NCBI GenBank assembly: GCA_947176605.1
Contig: CAMWRH010000001.1
Span: 50,598 to 114,597, forward strand
Direction of reading: 5' to 3'
Origin: an uncultured Porphyromonadaceae bacterium
GTDB lineage: Bacteria > Bacteroidota > Bacteroidia > Bacteroidales > Muribaculaceae
DNA: 64,000 nt
Shown here: positions 38,503-47,963 of the stretch, in pieces
How positions within the stretch are numbered: position 1 is the first letter of the stretch
Layout of the letters: each line of letters starts with the position of its first letter
Notes under the pieces: generated by a model
Database searches by the model: none
What the model saw: only the letters and a program-made list of their open reading frames with translations
Told to the model about the DNA's origin: nothing
Position numbers and translations under genes: made by a program

Positions 38503-40545
38503 TCATTCGATACTGACCGGATCTGAATCTGAGCCGGCACCGATCTTCTTCAGAAATTCCTCTTCAGTGAGGATCGGAATACCGAGTGCCCGGCATTTTT
38601 CGAGTTTGGCAGGGCCCATATTGGCTCCTGCAAGTACAAAACTTGTCTTTTTCGAGATACTCCCTACATTCTTGCCGCCATTACGCTCAATCATGTTCTT
38701 GTATTCATCACGCGAATGGTATGTAAAAGTACCCGATACCACAATTGATTCCCCTTGCAGTGCATTGCCGGCAGGTGCGAGTTTCTCTTCCGACAGACGG
38801 AATTGAAGGCCTGCCTCCTTGAGACGGCGTATATTGTCGATATTGACGGGATCCCTCAGAAAATCATAGATGCACTGACCTATGACAGGACCAATATCGG
38901 AGACCGACGTCAGCTGCTCAACAGTCATAGCTTCCAGCGTCTCCATATCCTTAACTGCCGCAGCAAGCCGTTTGGCAGTGGTTTCACCCACATTCGGTAT
39001 TGAAAGAGCATAGAGCACCCGCTCAAATTCTACGGATTTCGAAGCCTCTATGCCGGCCATTATTTTTTCGGCGCTTTTCTGTCCGATACGGTCAAGACCC
39101 GACAGTTTATCTACCGTCAGATCATACAGATCGGCTATACGCTCCACCAGACCGGAATCAAACAGCAGTTCGGCCGTCTCCTCTCCTATGCCATCTATGT
39201 TCATCATGCGGCGGGCGCAGAAGTGCTCTATCTTCCCCGTTAGCTGCGGACGGCATCCGTAATGGTTGGGGCAGCACCAGGCGGCCTCGCCGTATACACG
39301 GGTAAGGGGAGTGCCACATTCCGGACATTCCTTCACAAACTGCACACGGGCAGCCTCCGGCATACGTTTCTCAACATCGACACCGGTAATCTTCGGTATT
39401 ATCTCACCCCCTTTTTCCACATAGAGGTAATCACCCTGATGGATATCCAGCTCGCGTATTATGTCATCGTTATGGAGCGAGGCTCGCTTTACTATCGTCC
39501 CAGAGAGCAGTACCGGCTCCAGATTTGCCACCGGTGTCACGATTCCCATTCTTCCCGTCTCAAACGATACGAATCTAAGGCGCGTGCATGCTCTTTCGGG
39601 ATTAAACTTGAATGCTATGGCCCATCGCGGAGATTTTGCTGTAAATCCGAGATTGAGCTGCTGGCGTATTGAGTTCACCTTGAATACGAGTCCATCCGTT
39701 GCCACCGGCAGATTGCGTCGCTCCTCATCCCATTTGCCAACGAAGGCATCCACTGCCTCGATAGAGTCAAGAAGCTGCATGTGGTGAGATACTTTGAAAC
39801 CCCACCTGCGGGCAGCTTCCATATTGGCAAAATGATTGTCGGAGGGAAGTTGATCGGAAAGAAGGTAATAGAACCTTGCATCCAGATGACGAGATGCCAC
39901 GATGCGGGGATCCTGCATCTTGAGAGTGCCGGAGGCCGCATTGCGGGGATTGGCAAAAAGGGGTTCCTCATTGTAGGCCCGCTCGGCGTTGAGTTTCTCG
40001 AATACATCCCACGGCATCAGGATCTCACCCCTTATCTCAAATTCTTCCGGCCAGTCGCCAGGAAGGAGCTCAAGAGGAATTGAGCGGATGGTCTTTACAT
40101 TGGCTGTCACATCATCTCCCTGAGTGCCGTCGCCGCGGGTCACGGCCCGTACGAGCCGACCATGCCGATATGTCAGTGATATGGATGTGCCGTCAAACTT
40201 AAGCTCTCCAACTACCTGGAATTTCTCTCCGGCCAGTGATTTGCTCACCCGATCAAACCATTCATCAACTTCCTTTACGGAATAGGAATTTGAAAGCGAC
40301 ATCATTGGGCGCTCATGCCGTATATGTTCAAATCCTTTGGTAAGATCGCTTCCTACCCGCCGGGTGGGAGAGAGGTCGTCGCGGAACTGGGGAAATTCAT
40401 TTTCAATTTGCTCCAGCTCCTTCAGCATCATATCAAACTCGTAGTCTGACACTTCAGGCTGATTGAGCACATAGTATTTATGATTATGGCCGTTGATCTC
40501 CAATCTCAATTGGTCGATACGAGCCTTTGCTTCTTCGGGTGTCAT
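38503..40545 (-). CDS. ligA: NAD-dependent DNA ligase
   Basis: The 680 aa protein has the LigA domain order: Ia domain (HNHKYYVLNQPEVSDYEFD), adenylation domain with ELKFDGTS (KxDG nucleophile Lys), GEI and GFTAKSPRWAIAFKF, OB domain, four-cysteine zinc finger (CPECGTPLTRVYGEAAWCCPNHYGC), helix-hairpin-helix repeats and a C-terminal BRCT domain (GESIVVSGTFTYHSRDEYKNMIE). It seals nicks in replication and repair. It is separated from truA by about 225 nt. Confidence 0.97.
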   Translation of the reverse strand: MTPEEAKARIDQLRLEINGHNHKYYVLNQPEVSDYEFDMMLKELEQIENEFPQFRDDLSPTRRVGSDLTKGFEHIRHERPMMSLSNSYSVKEVDEWFDRVSKSLAGEKFQVVGELKFDGTSISLTYRHGRLVRAVTRGDGTQGDDVTANVKTIRSIPLELLPGDWPEEFEIRGEILMPWDVFEKLNAERAYNEEPLFANPRNAASGTLKMQDPRIVASRHLDARFYYLLSDQLPSDNHFANMEAARRWGFKVSHHMQLLDSIEAVDAFVGKWDEERRNLPVATDGLVFKVNSIRQQLNLGFTAKSPRWAIAFKFNPERACTRLRFVSFETGRMGIVTPVANLEPVLLSGTIVKRASLHNDDIIRELDIHQGDYLYVEKGGEIIPKITGVDVEKRMPEAARVQFVKECPECGTPLTRVYGEAAWCCPNHYGCRPQLTGKIEHFCARRMMNIDGIGEETAELLFDSGLVERIADLYDLTVDKLSGLDRIGQKSAEKIMAGIEASKSVEFERVLYALSIPNVGETTAKRLAAAVKDMETLEAMTVEQLTSVSDIGPVIGQCIYDFLRDPVNIDNIRRLKEAGLQFRLSEEKLAPAGNALQGESIVVSGTFTYHSRDEYKNMIERNGGKNVGSISKKTSFVLAGANMGPAKLEKCRALGIPILTEEEFLKKIGAGSDSDPVSIE

Positions 40546-40770
40546 TTGTCAACGCTATGGTTTAAGTCTCGTCATATCCGGAACTGCACTGTAAGTTGTG
40601 AATGTTGCCCGAAAGGGATCGCTGGCATTTCAGACAGACACTCATGCCACAGACACGTAACGGATAATCAGGATAACTAAGTGTTCAAATTCAGACTGTC
40701 AGCTACTGTCACTAAACTATAAGCTGCATGTAGTCTGAAAGATTCCTGCTCTTTGTATTTGCCAATCTGA

Positions 40771-41529
40771 TCACTTGCTGATATAAGGATATTTTACATC
40801 CCATAGGAACAGGCCTTGAGGCGGCATGGATGTTCCGGCGGCACATCGGTCGAGGCTGTCGATTATTTGGCGGAAATCTTCGACTGATAGCTTCCCGCGA
40901 CCTACATCCACAAGCGTGCCTACCACGGCCCTTACCATATTGCGCAGGAACCGATCGGCCGTAATTGTGAAAACGATACCGGGGACGCCGTAAATGCTGT
41001 CTGACTCCTCCCACCGGGCATACCGCACGTCGCATATGTTGGTACGCGCATCTGAATGCAGCTTGGCGAATGATGTAAAATCGCTTGTCTCGCAGAGTAA
41101 TGCAGAGGCCTGGTTCATGGCTCCGATATCAAGGACTGTCGGTGAATGCCACGACACATTGCGAAGAAACGGAGACTTCTCATACACTATGAAATACTTA
41201 TAGCTGCGCTCTATGGCATCAAAACGCGCGTGAGCATCTGCAGATACTTCGATTAGCTGCTGGAGTGACACTGCCGGTCCCACAAGCCTATTTAATCCGC
41301 TAAGCAATTTAGCGGGATTATCAATGGGACTGACCGTATCGAAATGCGCATACATTGTGCGTGCATGCACTCCGGTATCCGTGCGTCCGGCCCCGACAAT
41401 AGGTGTCGGGGAGCGGAGCACGGTTGCCAAAGCTTCTTCGATTGTCTGCTGTACGGAGACGGCGTTCGGCTGTGTCTGCCATCCATGGAAGCCGGATCCG
41501 TCGTATGCAAGGCGAAGGAAGTATCTCAT
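40771..41529 (-). CDS. truA: tRNA pseudouridine synthase A
   Basis: The 252 aa protein opens RYFLRLAYDGSGFHGWQTQPNAVSVQQTIEEAL and has GAGRTDTGVHA with the catalytic Asp. TruA makes pseudouridine at positions 38-40 of the tRNA anticodon stem. Its ATG shares one base with the speA stop (TGATG), indicating translational coupling to speA, an unusual partner. Confidence 0.96.
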   Translation of the reverse strand: MRYFLRLAYDGSGFHGWQTQPNAVSVQQTIEEALATVLRSPTPIVGAGRTDTGVHARTMYAHFDTVSPIDNPAKLLSGLNRLVGPAVSLQQLIEVSADAHARFDAIERSYKYFIVYEKSPFLRNVSWHSPTVLDIGAMNQASALLCETSDFTSFAKLHSDARTNICDVRYARWEESDSIYGVPGIVFTITADRFLRNMVRAVVGTLVDVGRGKLSVEDFRQIIDSLDRCAAGTSMPPQGLFLWDVKYPYISK

Positions 41530-43433
41530 CAGTCGCGTTCTTCAAGATAAGTGATGCCGTAAAGGCCCGAACGGTAGATATTAAGGAACTGTCGCCCTTC
41601 CTCGGGTGAGATTACATGCTCCTTTACTGATTTCGATACCCAGGATTCGAGGTTGCGCACAAGTTTCTTGGTGTTGTACTCCACATAATCGAGCACATCA
41701 GCCACGGGCTCTCCATCAATCACCTGCTCAATCTGATATCCATCTTTGGAGCCTGTGATGTGCACGGCAGCAGTATCGCCGAACAAGTTATGCAGATCGC
41801 CCAATATTTCCTGGTAAGCACCCACAAGGAATACGCCGATATAGTAATGTCCGCCTCGTGTGAACTTATGCACAGGTAATGACGATGACACTCCCTGTGG
41901 AGAGACAAAGCGGTTGATCTTGCCGTCACTGTCGCATGTCACATCCTGAATCGTACACAACTGCGTAGGCTTCTCGTCAAGACGTGAAATAGGCATCACC
42001 GGGAAGAGCTGGTCGATAGCCCATGAATCCGGTAATGACTGAAACAGCGAGAAATTACAGAAATACTTCTCAGGCAACATTCTCGCCACTTTACGCAACT
42101 CTTCCGGCGGATGCTTCATATTCTGGGCGATATCGTTGACATCGCGTGCCACGCTCCAGAAAAGCTTCTCGATCTGCGCCCTTGTGGTAAGGTCGAGCAT
42201 TCCGAGGCTAAACAGTTCCAATGCCTCCTCTCTGATCTGGAGGGCATCATGCCAGTCTTCAAACACACGGGCCGGATTAATCTTATCCCATATGTTGTAA
42301 AGCTCCCGGGTAAGCTCATGAGCGTCGTCATTGAGTTTATCTTTTTCTTCATCCCATTCAGGCAGCTGGGTAGTCTCGAGCACCTCGATGACAAGTACCG
42401 AATGATGTGCCGTCACTGATCTGCCGCTTTCCGTAATGATATTCGGATGAGGCAGATCATTCTTTACACATACATCCACCAGAGCAGCCACCGAATCGTT
42501 GACATACTCCTGGATCGAGTAATTCATGGAGTTCTCACCGGATGCTGACCGAGTCCCGTCGTAGTCCACTCCCAAACCTCCGCCAATATCCACAAACTCT
42601 ACGGCGAATCCCATTTTTGACAGCTGCACATAGAATTGCATTGCCTCGCGCAGGGCATTCTTGATACGGCGGATTTTGGTAATCTGACTTCCGATATGGA
42701 AATGAATCAGTTTTAGACAATCCGTCATATCATTGTTGCGAAGGAATTCAAGCGCCTCAAGCAGTTCGCTTGAGTTAAGGCCGAATTTGCTGACATCGCC
42801 TCCCGACTCTTCCCATTTTCCACTACCGGATGAGGTGATTTTTATCCGTATGCCGATATTGGGTTTTACATCAATCCGGCGTGCCACATCGAGTATCAGT
42901 CGCAATTCATTGAGCTTCTCTACCACGAGATAGATCCGGCGTCCCATCTTCTGGGCCAGAAGCGCCAGCTCTACGTAATCTTCATCCTTGTATCCGTTGC
43001 AGATGATGACGGAATTGCTGTGGGCATTGACTCCAAGTACGGCATGAAGTTCGGGCTTCGAACCTGCTTCGAGCCCGATATTGTATTTATTGCCGTGACT
43101 CACAATCTCTTCCACTACCTGACTCATCTGGTTGACCTTGATAGGGTAGACCACAAAGTTCTGACCCGCATAATTGTATTCTTTAGCGGCTTTGGCAAAA
43201 CAATTGGTAATCTTCTGAATGCGGTCGTCGAGTATGTCGGGGAAACGCAGCAGTACAGGAGCCGAGACATCTCTAAGCCGGAGTTCTTCCATCACCTCTT
43301 TCAGATCAATTGGAGCGTAATCCTGGCGAGGGACTACCTGCACATTTCCCTTCTCATTGATTGAAAAGTATTTCAATCCCCAGCCTCCAATGTTGTAGAT
43401 TTCAGCTGAATCCTCAATACGCCATTTTCTCAT
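41529..43433 (-). CDS. speA: biosynthetic arginine decarboxylase
   Basis: The listed ORF extends to 43616, but the start at 43433 (MRKWRIEDSAEIYNIGGWG) gives 634 aa, the standard SpeA length. The PLP-binding Lys lies in VVYPIKVNQ; GLEAGSKPELHAVLG, LIHFHIGSQIT and FVDIGGGLGVDYDG follow. It decarboxylates arginine to agmatine, the entry to polyamine synthesis. It lies between ssb and truA, downstream of argR, so expression could be linked to arginine status (inferred from position). Confidence 0.96.
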   Translation of the reverse strand: MRKWRIEDSAEIYNIGGWGLKYFSINEKGNVQVVPRQDYAPIDLKEVMEELRLRDVSAPVLLRFPDILDDRIQKITNCFAKAAKEYNYAGQNFVVYPIKVNQMSQVVEEIVSHGNKYNIGLEAGSKPELHAVLGVNAHSNSVIICNGYKDEDYVELALLAQKMGRRIYLVVEKLNELRLILDVARRIDVKPNIGIRIKITSSGSGKWEESGGDVSKFGLNSSELLEALEFLRNNDMTDCLKLIHFHIGSQITKIRRIKNALREAMQFYVQLSKMGFAVEFVDIGGGLGVDYDGTRSASGENSMNYSIQEYVNDSVAALVDVCVKNDLPHPNIITESGRSVTAHHSVLVIEVLETTQLPEWDEEKDKLNDDAHELTRELYNIWDKINPARVFEDWHDALQIREEALELFSLGMLDLTTRAQIEKLFWSVARDVNDIAQNMKHPPEELRKVARMLPEKYFCNFSLFQSLPDSWAIDQLFPVMPISRLDEKPTQLCTIQDVTCDSDGKINRFVSPQGVSSSLPVHKFTRGGHYYIGVFLVGAYQEILGDLHNLFGDTAAVHITGSKDGYQIEQVIDGEPVADVLDYVEYNTKKLVRNLESWVSKSVKEHVISPEEGRQFLNIYRSGLYGITYLEERD

Positions 43434-43503
43434 TTTGTTGATATTATAGCTTTCTATTGTTATACTTGGGTTATATACGCATGTATGGGGTGTATCTGTT
43501 ATC

Positions 43504-43854
43504 CTACTGAGTCCGGGGGGCGGACTGGGCAGATGCACCTTGTCCGAGCAACTCAAGATAGACCACTTCGACTTCTGCGACTCTTCGCTTGATTTTGTAG
43601 CGGTCCTCGAATTCACGATAACGCATTTTCCCTTCTACATATACGCGCGAACCCTTTCTGACATAACGCTCTGCCACGACCGCATTGCGACCGGTAAGGA
43701 TACATGTATGCCAGTCTGTGATTTCAACACCCGATGCCCCTTTAGGTTCGCTTGTAGCAAGGGAGAACCGCGCTATTGCAAAATCTTTCTCCGGATATCG
43801 CATTTCGGGGTCATTACCCACATAACCTAAAAGTATGATCTTATTTACCGACAT
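43504..43854 (-). CDS. ssb: single-stranded DNA-binding protein
   Basis: The 116 aa protein contains an OB fold: MSVNKIILLGYVGNDPEMRYPE, DWHTCILTGRNAVVAERYVRKGSRVYVEG. It is short and its C terminus (SAQSAPRTQ) lacks the acidic tail by which typical SSBs recruit partners, so it may be a secondary or specialised SSB. Its start overlaps the ArgC-like gene by 14 nt. Confidence 0.88.
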   Translation of the reverse strand: MSVNKIILLGYVGNDPEMRYPEKDFAIARFSLATSEPKGASGVEITDWHTCILTGRNAVVAERYVRKGSRVYVEGKMRYREFEDRYKIKRRVAEVEVVYLELLGQGASAQSAPRTQ

Positions 43855-44803
43855 AATCCTTATCTATCGTGTCGCCATTCTTTGACCATGCGGATGATTT
43901 CAAGTCAAGTCCGGTTTTTTCGTGCAGACTGAACAGCAGGTTCATGATATGCAATGCCTCCCCGGCTCCTCCGCGCATACGCGCATCAGCCACAATCTCA
44001 ATATTGAGCCGTTCTGCCGAGGATTTGCTTACGGATACGATCACTTTATGAGTCCCCTCCACCTCTGCCTGAGAGACCGGATGATGCACCACATACGTAA
44101 AATTATGGTCATCATAGATTGAATCATAAAGCTTCATCACCTCTTCCAGACTTGCGCTTACGGGCAGACTGAATTTCATACGCAGGGTGCGGTCTGATGC
44201 CGAAAGTATTGGTCTGAACTCAATCCGCCCCTGGAAGCTCGTCTGGATGCGTTGCAGCATATCAGAGGTTTCAGCCACTGCCTGCCGTAAGGATGAGTCC
44301 GACAGAAGATCTGCTGAGGTCTCGATGTCTACCCGGATGTCGCCGGAAAGCATCAGATGCCGGGCCAAAGGATATAACGCTATCAGCAGGGGAGAGGCCA
44401 ATGGATTGGGCACTACAGCCACCCGCGCACCGCGCACCAAAGGCTTCCTGTTGATTTCAGACAGGCCATAGACCGGAGCAAAAGCATCAATCATGCCTTC
44501 GCTCAATGCCTGAGGAAAGATGATTAACTTTAACTGCGGTCTGTCGGCCAGCAGTTTTACCCAGTCGCTATCTGAATACAGTCCTTGAATCAGGAATACC
44601 GCATCCAATGCCGTAGCGTCAAGATTGGAGGTAAACAGTATCCGCTCCTCGCCAATAAATCCATGATGGACTGAACTGACGGGCAATCCGGCCTTTTCGG
44701 GGGCATATGCAGTCACAATTTCTACATCAGGATGATGCTGGCAGAGACGAAGCAACTCCCCGGCCACCGGGGTTTCTGCCCCGGATATACCAACTTTTAT
44801 CAT
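43841..44803 (-). CDS. ArgC-like protein lacking the catalytic cysteine (probable pseudoenzyme)
   Basis: The listed ORF opens at 44845; the start at 44803 (MIKVGISGAETPVAGELLRL) aligns with ArgC N termini and gives 320 aa. The overall fold matches N-acetyl(succinyl)-gamma-glutamyl-phosphate reductase, including VYGLSEINRK and the dimerisation segment DARMRGGAGEALHIMNLLF near the C terminus. Key residues are missing. The NPGCFAT active-site motif is NPLASPL, with Ala136 at the Cys position. The GxGYTAGEL dinucleotide motif is changed, the GSTGAG segment is replaced, and the basic F.P.RGD region reads FRPILSAS. It therefore should not reduce the acyl phosphate. The ORF is intact and lies directly after argR and before ssb. 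A regulatory or scaffolding role is possible but only inferred. Confidence 0.8.
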   Translation of the reverse strand: MIKVGISGAETPVAGELLRLCQHHPDVEIVTAYAPEKAGLPVSSVHHGFIGEERILFTSNLDATALDAVFLIQGLYSDSDWVKLLADRPQLKLIIFPQALSEGMIDAFAPVYGLSEINRKPLVRGARVAVVPNPLASPLLIALYPLARHLMLSGDIRVDIETSADLLSDSSLRQAVAETSDMLQRIQTSFQGRIEFRPILSASDRTLRMKFSLPVSASLEEVMKLYDSIYDDHNFTYVVHHPVSQAEVEGTHKVIVSVSKSSAERLNIEIVADARMRGGAGEALHIMNLLFSLHEKTGLDLKSSAWSKNGDTIDKDYVGK

Positions 44804-44906
44804 TGTGTTATCGTATTTGCTAATATAGGCTTGACCGACACGCATCGACCGCTGCTCGATAGCTGCAGTATCAATCTCGGCGGTGTCATACCTGCTACAT
44901 ACTCCT

Positions 44907-45404
44907 TCAGAACGGAGGAATATAGTGCTTCAGTGGCACAAACCGACCCAGCACAGCCATCTTCTCTTCCTCTGTCATACCCTCTCTCAACACGGCCATG
45001 ATTGTATTGCCACCGGCTATGGTGCCGAGTATATCGGGGCAGTTGCTGATATCTATATCATATGCCAGGCCGGATGCATAGCCATTGCGGGTCTTTATGA
45101 CGGCGATATCTCCGGATAATGCCAAGGATATGAAGCCACTCTGATAGTTGGCGTTCATATCGAGCTGACCGGCTGCAAGCAATTTGTCTTTAAGCGAGTT
45201 ACTGTCCGGAAGCACATATACATACGTGCCGCGGTCAGTCGGCACTTTTGTGGTGTGCAGCATCTTGAGGTCTCGGGAGAGTGTGGCCTGTGTCACCTTG
45301 AAGCCTACTTCGGCAAGTTTGCGTGCAAGTTCTTCTTGCGATGAGATACACTGGGTTTTGATGAGTTCCACAATGACCTCGACTCTTTTTCTTCGATTTT
45401 TCAT
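44907..45404 (-). CDS. argR: arginine repressor ArgR
   Basis: The listed ORF begins at 45446; the start at 45404 (MKNRRKRVEVIVELIKTQ) is preferred and gives 165 aa. The N-terminal winged helix has QEELARKLAEVGFKVTQATLSRDLKML, and the C-terminal arginine-binding/oligomerisation domain has DIDISNCPDILGTIAGGNTIMAVL. ArgR hexamers bind ARG boxes with arginine to repress biosynthesis and control catabolism. A 20-bp near-perfect palindrome lies just upstream. Confidence 0.95.
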   Translation of the reverse strand: MKNRRKRVEVIVELIKTQCISSQEELARKLAEVGFKVTQATLSRDLKMLHTTKVPTDRGTYVYVLPDSNSLKDKLLAAGQLDMNANYQSGFISLALSGDIAVIKTRNGYASGLAYDIDISNCPDILGTIAGGNTIMAVLREGMTEEEKMAVLGRFVPLKHYIPPF

Positions 45405-45451
45405 TGCTTTCGTATTGATTGGATTATATGTCCACTTGCTTTCCATAGCTT

Positions 45452-45471
45452 ATACCGTCAATTGACAGTAT
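45452..45471. promoter_or_regulatory. palindrome upstream of argR, candidate operator
   Basis: ATACCGTCAATTGACAGTAT is symmetrical over 20 bp with one mismatched pair and a perfect GTCAATTGAC core. It lies 48 nt upstream of the argR start. It does not match the enterobacterial ARG box (TGAAT-N4-ATTCA) closely, so ArgR binding is only a hypothesis. Confidence 0.4.
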
Positions 45472-45531
45472 GCATCTGCAAGCGGATAGTTGATTTGATT
45501 TGAAATCTGAACTGGGAAGATTACATTTTAT

Positions 45532-46242
45532 TTATGACTGGCGCCTGCGCAACAGGTTTTTCAGTCGGGCCGCAACCTCATATTTTTCCTCAGCTGCAAA
45601 TTTGCTTATCTGTGTCTCTATTTCTTTATCGGAATAATTCTTGAGGAAATCAAGTATCTCGGCATCCGCATCTTCGGAATTTACGGAAGAGGCGATGAGT
45701 TCCTCTATCCCGGCAAATGATTCAATGGCCGGGTTGCTACGGGATACGGCTTTACGGAGCAATTCCTCTCCCTTGCTGGCCGCATCCGGCATATCTTCCA
45801 CATCCTCTGCAGGCTGTGCTGATTCCTGTTTTGGAGTAAAGCCTGCTTCATCCAGCACTTCTGCTGTAGTGTAAATAGGGGATCCGGTACGCACCGCAAG
45901 TGCCAGAGCATCCGATGAGCGGGCGTCTATTTTGCACAGTTCGCCCTGCGGGCCTTCCATTACAAGATCTGCCGCGAAGACTCCGCTCGGAAGTTTATGG
46001 ATGTCCACACATGACAGTTTGAGATTGAATGTCTCCATCATGTTCTTGATCAGGTCATGGGTCAGCGGACGTGGTGGAGTCACCTGCTGAAGCTTGCATT
46101 CGATCGACTGTGCTTCCGGATATCCAATAATGATCGGAATCCGGCGTAATCCATCCACTTCCTCAAGAATCACCGCATAGACCCCTGATTCTATCTGATT
46201 ATAGGTGATTCCTATCAATCTTAATTGATGTCGTTTCTTCAT
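45532..46242 (-). CDS. DUF151 bifunctional nuclease-like protein with C-terminal UVR motif
   Basis: The 236 aa protein has a DUF151/BFN domain (about 1-135; IIGYPEAQSIECKLQQVTPPRPLTHDLIKNMME, DARSSDALALAVRTGSPIYT) and a C-terminal UvrB/UvrC-type motif (about 200-236; IETQISKFAAEEKYEVAARLKNLLRRR). Such fusions occur in Bacteroidetes and actinobacteria. Nuclease activity was reported for plant and some bacterial relatives, and the UVR motif may mediate protein contact. Its ATG overlaps the mnmA stop by 4 nt, so the two are coupled. Confidence 0.88.
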   Translation of the reverse strand: MKKRHQLRLIGITYNQIESGVYAVILEEVDGLRRIPIIIGYPEAQSIECKLQQVTPPRPLTHDLIKNMMETFNLKLSCVDIHKLPSGVFAADLVMEGPQGELCKIDARSSDALALAVRTGSPIYTTAEVLDEAGFTPKQESAQPAEDVEDMPDAASKGEELLRKAVSRSNPAIESFAGIEELIASSVNSEDADAEILDFLKNYSDKEIETQISKFAAEEKYEVAARLKNLLRRRQS

Positions 46243-47399
46243 TTATCTACCGGTTTTGATGTCGATAATTGCTTTGTTTTGTTACGTCGGTGATGGGATT
46301 TGCCTGAATGAGGCACACTTATCATCCCCGATCCGAGGCAGAGCCGGCAGTCGGGTGTATAGATCACTGCAAATTGCCCGGGAGCTATCCCCTGCACCTC
46401 TTCAGCTGATTCTATCACATATCCGCCTGCTGAATCGCGTCTCATTACGCCTTGGGTAAAATGTGGCGTATGACGGTTTTTGAATGCTATGGAGCACTGA
46501 CCCTCACTGCCGGCCACTATATCCGGGACTCCTTCTTCAAATGGATCCAACGTGATCCAGTTCATCTCTTCGATGGGAATCGTGCGTCCATACTGGCGTG
46601 GTGTGTCATATCCTTTGCTTACATACACTACATTGTCGCGCACATTCTTACGCACCACATACCATGGGCCGCCGCTTAATCCGAGTCCTTTACGTTGGCC
46701 GATCGTATGGAACCAATATCCCTTATGCGTACCGATTTTTTTACCCGTCTCAATCTCTATTATCGCACCCTCACGCTCTCCAAGGTGACGGCGTATAAAA
46801 TCCGAGTAATCAATCTTGCCCAGGAAGCAGATCCCCTGGGAGTCCTTACGTCTGGCATTCGGAAGACCGGCCTCTTCCGCCATACGCCGCACATCACTTT
46901 TAGGAATGTCGCCGAGCGGAAACATAAGATGACACAACTGAGAGTAGCTGATTTGGGCAAGAAAATCAGTCTGGTCTTTCACCGGATCGGCTGCAGTGGC
47001 AAGAAATCGTTTGCCTTCCACTTCCCTGATACTTGCATAATGTCCGGTAGCTACGGCATCATAATCCTTGCCCCAACGCTCTTCGAAGAAACCGAATTTT
47101 ATCATCTTGTTGCACATCATGTCGGGATGCGGTGTCAACCCTTTCCTGACAGTAGCAAGTGTGTAAGCCATTACATGGTCCCAATACTCCTCATGAAGGG
47201 ATACTTCATGTAAAGGGAGTCCATATTTACGGGCTATGAGATTACACATCTCAAGGTCTTCTTCTGCCGAGCAGTCACCTTCATCATTATCCATTCCTAT
47301 ACGGATATAATAAAGATGCAGTTCATGTTGCTGCCTGTATAAAAGGTCTACAACCACCGCAGAGTCAACACCTCCGGAGACCAATACTGCAATTTTCAT
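46239..47399 (-). CDS. mnmA: tRNA 2-thiouridine(34) synthase MnmA
   Basis: The 386 aa enzyme begins KIAVLVSGGVDSAVVVDLL (ATP pyrophosphatase P-loop), with catalytic cysteines in MMCNKMIKFG and GICFLGK, ATGHYA, KDQTDFLAQIS and WFHTIGQRKGLG. It transfers sulfur to the wobble uridine of Glu, Gln and Lys tRNAs. The C-terminal basic tail (HRRNKTKQ) is an extra. It lies 57 nt after the DoxX gene, perhaps on the same transcript. Confidence 0.96.
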   Translation of the reverse strand: MKIAVLVSGGVDSAVVVDLLYRQQHELHLYYIRIGMDNDEGDCSAEEDLEMCNLIARKYGLPLHEVSLHEEYWDHVMAYTLATVRKGLTPHPDMMCNKMIKFGFFEERWGKDYDAVATGHYASIREVEGKRFLATAADPVKDQTDFLAQISYSQLCHLMFPLGDIPKSDVRRMAEEAGLPNARRKDSQGICFLGKIDYSDFIRRHLGEREGAIIEIETGKKIGTHKGYWFHTIGQRKGLGLSGGPWYVVRKNVRDNVVYVSKGYDTPRQYGRTIPIEEMNWITLDPFEEGVPDIVAGSEGQCSIAFKNRHTPHFTQGVMRRDSAGGYVIESAEEVQGIAPGQFAVIYTPDCRLCLGSGMISVPHSGKSHHRRNKTKQLSTSKPVDK

Positions 47400-47456
47400 A
47401 CTATTGTCGTCAATATTGTATTTTACGGTATAATTGGCTTTCCCACACTTCTCTTA

Positions 47457-47960
47457 TCATACCTCTTCAAGCTCTTCATCCTCACTTTTATCCTCGGAAT
47501 GAATCATATGAAGCGATACGAAGTAATCCACAGATATCTTGCCGGGACCAACAAGAAGTATAAAGAAATATATCCCCAGAAACATTACGGGCAGATACCC
47601 TTGCGATTGCCATGTCAACAGATACGGCGCACTTCCGAGTGTGTCATGAAGCAAATGATATTCGGCTATTATCATGGCCACAAAGGGAGGCAGAGTCATA
47701 AGCCTGGTCAGGAATCCAAACATTATGAATATCGAGCATACCGTCTCGACACAAATCATAAGTATGAGCGAAGCCTCGCTGCTCAGACCGATTACTGCCG
47801 GGAATGTCCCGCATATGTGACTGTATGTCGCAATCTGGCGCACTGCAAACTGTATGAGCATTATACCCACAAACAAGCGGAGAAACAGTCGGCCGAGATT
47901 CGTGTATGAATATCCTGTAGAACGTATATAGAACGTCCTTATAAAACTTCTTATACCCAT
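47457..47960 (-). CDS. DoxX-like membrane protein
   Basis: The 167 aa protein has four hydrophobic segments (LRLFVGIMLIQFAVRQI, LILMICVETVCSIFIMFGFLTRLMTLPPFVAMII, YLPVMFLGIYFFILLVGPG) typical of the DoxX/MauE family, with an acidic C-terminal tail. DoxX proteins are poorly defined inner-membrane partners of redox or thiol systems. That fits the thioredoxin-fold gene 3 nt upstream. Confidence 0.8.
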   Translation of the reverse strand: MGIRSFIRTFYIRSTGYSYTNLGRLFLRLFVGIMLIQFAVRQIATYSHICGTFPAVIGLSSEASLILMICVETVCSIFIMFGFLTRLMTLPPFVAMIIAEYHLLHDTLGSAPYLLTWQSQGYLPVMFLGIYFFILLVGPGKISVDYFVSLHMIHSEDKSEDEELEEV

Positions 47961-47963
47961 ATC

